A DNA stretch of 18,042 bases from Hondaea fermentalgiana (taxonomy: Eukaryota; Sar; Bigyra; Thraustochytrida; Thraustochytriidae). Shown in pieces: positions 16,920 to 18,042 of the stretch. Within the stretch, counting starts at the first letter, position 1; every line of letters starts with the position of its first letter. The stretch covers positions 2,100 to 20,141 of the forward strand of contig NPFB01000189.1 of NCBI GenBank assembly GCA_014084085.1, written 5' to 3'. The notes below the pieces were generated by a model. The model was not told where the DNA came from. It saw nothing but the letters and a program-made list of their open reading frames with translations, and made no database searches. The position numbers and the translations under genes are program-made.

Positions 16920-17025
16920 GACAAGGAGAGTTGAAGATGTTGTGATTTGGTGGCCCTTGTACGCATAAGTCTCACGATAGGATTGGTATGTAGATTAAAC
17001 GGGGCGAGAAAATGGTTTCATCAAA

Positions 17026-17418
17026 TCAATAGAAGAAGCCGAGGATCTTGCCACCAGTCTGCTTTCGCCGGGCCTCCTCGTGGTCCATGATACCGGCCGA
17101 GGTGGTAAGGATAATGTGACCAAACTGGCGCGAGGGGAGCAGGTTACCCACCCACTTCTCAATATCGCCGACCTGGACGTCGAAACGGGGGCTAATGACA
17201 CCGCACTTGTTAAGGCGGCCAGTGAGTTCAACAACAATCTTGCCCGAGCGATGGTCATCCACGACCTCGAACTCGCCAATGTAGCCGTGCGCCTGCATGA
17301 CCTTGAGGAACTTGATGATCACCTTGGAGCAGGGGCGGATAAGGACCTGCTTCTTGCCGCGCTTCTCCGCGTTGGAGAGCGTCTTGAGAGCGTCCGCGAG
17401 GACGTTCATGCGCACCAT
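17026..17418 (-). CDS. RPS15A: 40S ribosomal protein uS8 (S15a)
   Basis: The 130-residue protein, the usual length for eukaryotic S15a, is a component of the small cytosolic ribosomal subunit that binds 18S rRNA. It begins [14 protein letters not shown] and ends GGKILGFFY. The uS8 signature block near the C-terminus ([17 protein letters not shown], about 103-119) is intact, as are [14 protein letters not shown] (19-32), [16 protein letters not shown] (46-61) and [14 protein letters not shown] (69-82). The start ATG has an AAAG context directly before it, and the frame has no break. Codons are G/C-ending with AAG for Lys, as expected for a highly expressed gene. It converges on the ATP synthase gene. 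A 5'-UTR intron appears to sit 10 nt upstream of the ATG. Identity is certain by motif content. Confidence 0.98.
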   Translation of the reverse strand: MVRMNVLADALKTLSNAEKRGKKQVLIRPCSKVIIKFLKVMQAHGYIGEFEVVDDHRSGKIVVELTGRLNKCGVISPRFDVQVGDIEKWVGNLLPSRQFGHIILTTSAGIMDHEEARRKQTGGKILGFFY

Positions 17419-17428
17419 CTTTGCTGGC

Positions 17429-17862
17429 CTGCGAGTCGAGCTACGACAGTGCTGTTACTACTCCTGTGATGCCACCAGAAGGAACGCAACCAAAACAGTT
17501 GTTTCAAGTTGACTCGCTCAGTGTCAGTCTTCGTGTCCGCGCAATCATCAATCTTCGCCTTCTCCAGCCTGACAGCGCGTCTGCCTTCCTCCTCTCCGCC
17601 CTCCGCCCTCTGCGCCTGGCCCTTTTCCCCTTGCTCGCGCCCTTGCTCGCGCTCTCGCAGGCCGCAAGGACGGAGACGACGAAGCGGGCGTGGCCATCCA
17701 TCCATCCATCCATCCATCCATCCCTGCCGCCATCTCCATCCTCCCCGGCCTCGGCCCCACGCGCGGCGGCGCGGCCAGCCCCGCCGCCCGCGGCAGGGCC
17801 CCGCGCAGCCCGCCCTCAGCGGCCGCGCCCGCGCACGCCGCCGCCTGCGCCCGCGCACGTAC
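17429..17862 (-). other. Predicted 5'-UTR intron of RPS15A
   Basis: On the minus strand GCCGAG|GTACGTG gives a strong donor at 17863/17862. GACTCGCAG ending at 17429 gives an acceptor 10 nt before the ATG. A TAGTAAC about 30 nt upstream of the acceptor resembles a branch point. The intron would be 434 bp, close to the 440 bp predicted for ATP synthase alpha, and would contain the CCAT tract. Inferred from signals only; an acceptor further upstream (CATCACAG) is an alternative. Confidence 0.5.
17694..17723. repeat. CCAT tetranucleotide tract (x7.5)
   Basis: Seven and a half perfect CCAT units inside the predicted RPS15A leader intron. It reads as ATGG on the RPS15A strand, which is another reason to think the tract is spliced out. 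Confidence 0.9.
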
Positions 17863-18042
17863 CTCGGCTCCAGTCGATTGCAGAATGAATGATCGCGGCA
17901 AAGGGGCCAAGCAGGGCCTCCCTGCGCCTGCTTGGCGCCTAGCGGCGGCGGCCCGAATGAGTGGCCGATTGAAGGCGCCGCGCGGCAAAGGCGCGCAAGC
18001 AGGCGCCGCCGCCGCCCCGCTTTGCGCCCGCAGCGGTCGCAA
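17863..18042 (-). promoter_or_regulatory. Presumed leader exon and promoter of RPS15A
   Basis: The DNA upstream of the predicted donor should contain the RPS15A transcription start. It holds an inverted repeat, CCAAGCAGG (17907-17915) against CCTGCTTGG (17927-17935), and a further CAAGCAGGCGC at 17996-18006 that pairs with GCGCCTGCTTG at 17924-17934. A minus-strand frame open here is Ala/Arg-rich and not convincing as protein. No TATA box is visible. Confidence 0.35.

Larger units (their letters stand above)
15833..17025. other. Convergent AT-richer intergenic region
   Basis: This lies between the stop codons of ATP synthase alpha and RPS15A. It is markedly lower in GC than the rest of the window. 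It contains the 16/17-bp minisatellite (16186-16337) and a GGCAA tract (16895-16919). Short open frames inside it begin at GTG or cover repeats and have no recognisable content. The first and last 200 bp or so are presumably 3' UTRs. I see no AATAAA signal. Confidence 0.6.

Overview
The window looks like nuclear DNA of a GC-rich, gene-dense eukaryotic microbe. The evidence is a mitochondrial-type ATP synthase alpha subunit with an N-terminal targeting peptide, a eukaryotic-type cytosolic ribosomal protein uS8 (RPS15A), a full-length monoamine-oxidase-type flavoenzyme and an ELMO-domain protein. All have single-exon coding regions and strongly G/C-ending codons. The repeats between genes are many tri-, tetra- and pentanucleotide tracts. 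A thraustochytrid/labyrinthulomycete-like stramenopile is my best guess, from general impression only; nothing here proves the lineage.

Layout. Positions 1 to about 2.8 kb are very GC-rich, with long open frames on both strands and no recognisable gene. Positions 2.9-3.8 kb are a CAGC/TGGC-rich stretch with one doubtful long ORF. A small gene (3819-4079, minus) and a possible small secreted protein (4375-4641, plus) face away from each other. A flavin monoamine oxidase homologue (5059-6726, minus) and a single-pass membrane protein with a duplicated Cys module (7929-9260, plus) diverge from a 1.2-kb spacer. A DUF4336-like protein (9600-10493, minus) converges on the Cys-module gene and diverges from an ELMO-domain gene (11570-12733, plus). 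ATP synthase alpha (14162-15832, plus) and RPS15A (17026-17418, minus) converge across a 1.2-kb AT-richer spacer that holds a 16/17-bp minisatellite.

Several long frames open at GTG or TTG. Because this is nuclear DNA, I moved those starts to the first in-frame ATG. ATP synthase alpha and RPS15A, the two clear housekeeping genes, each appear to carry a roughly 435-440-bp intron in the 5' UTR. In both, the donor is AG|GTACGT and the acceptor lies just upstream of the ATG.

The genes do not form a pathway. They are independent eukaryotic transcription units covering energy metabolism, translation, amine oxidation and small-GTPase regulation. I found no mobile element, CRISPR array, tRNA or rRNA. 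The most original items are the duplicated FSCxCPx5C membrane protein, the amine oxidase that keeps the covalent-flavin Cys but lacks one aromatic-cage residue, the matched 5'-UTR introns, and the ELMO gene whose N-terminus may be shifted out of frame.
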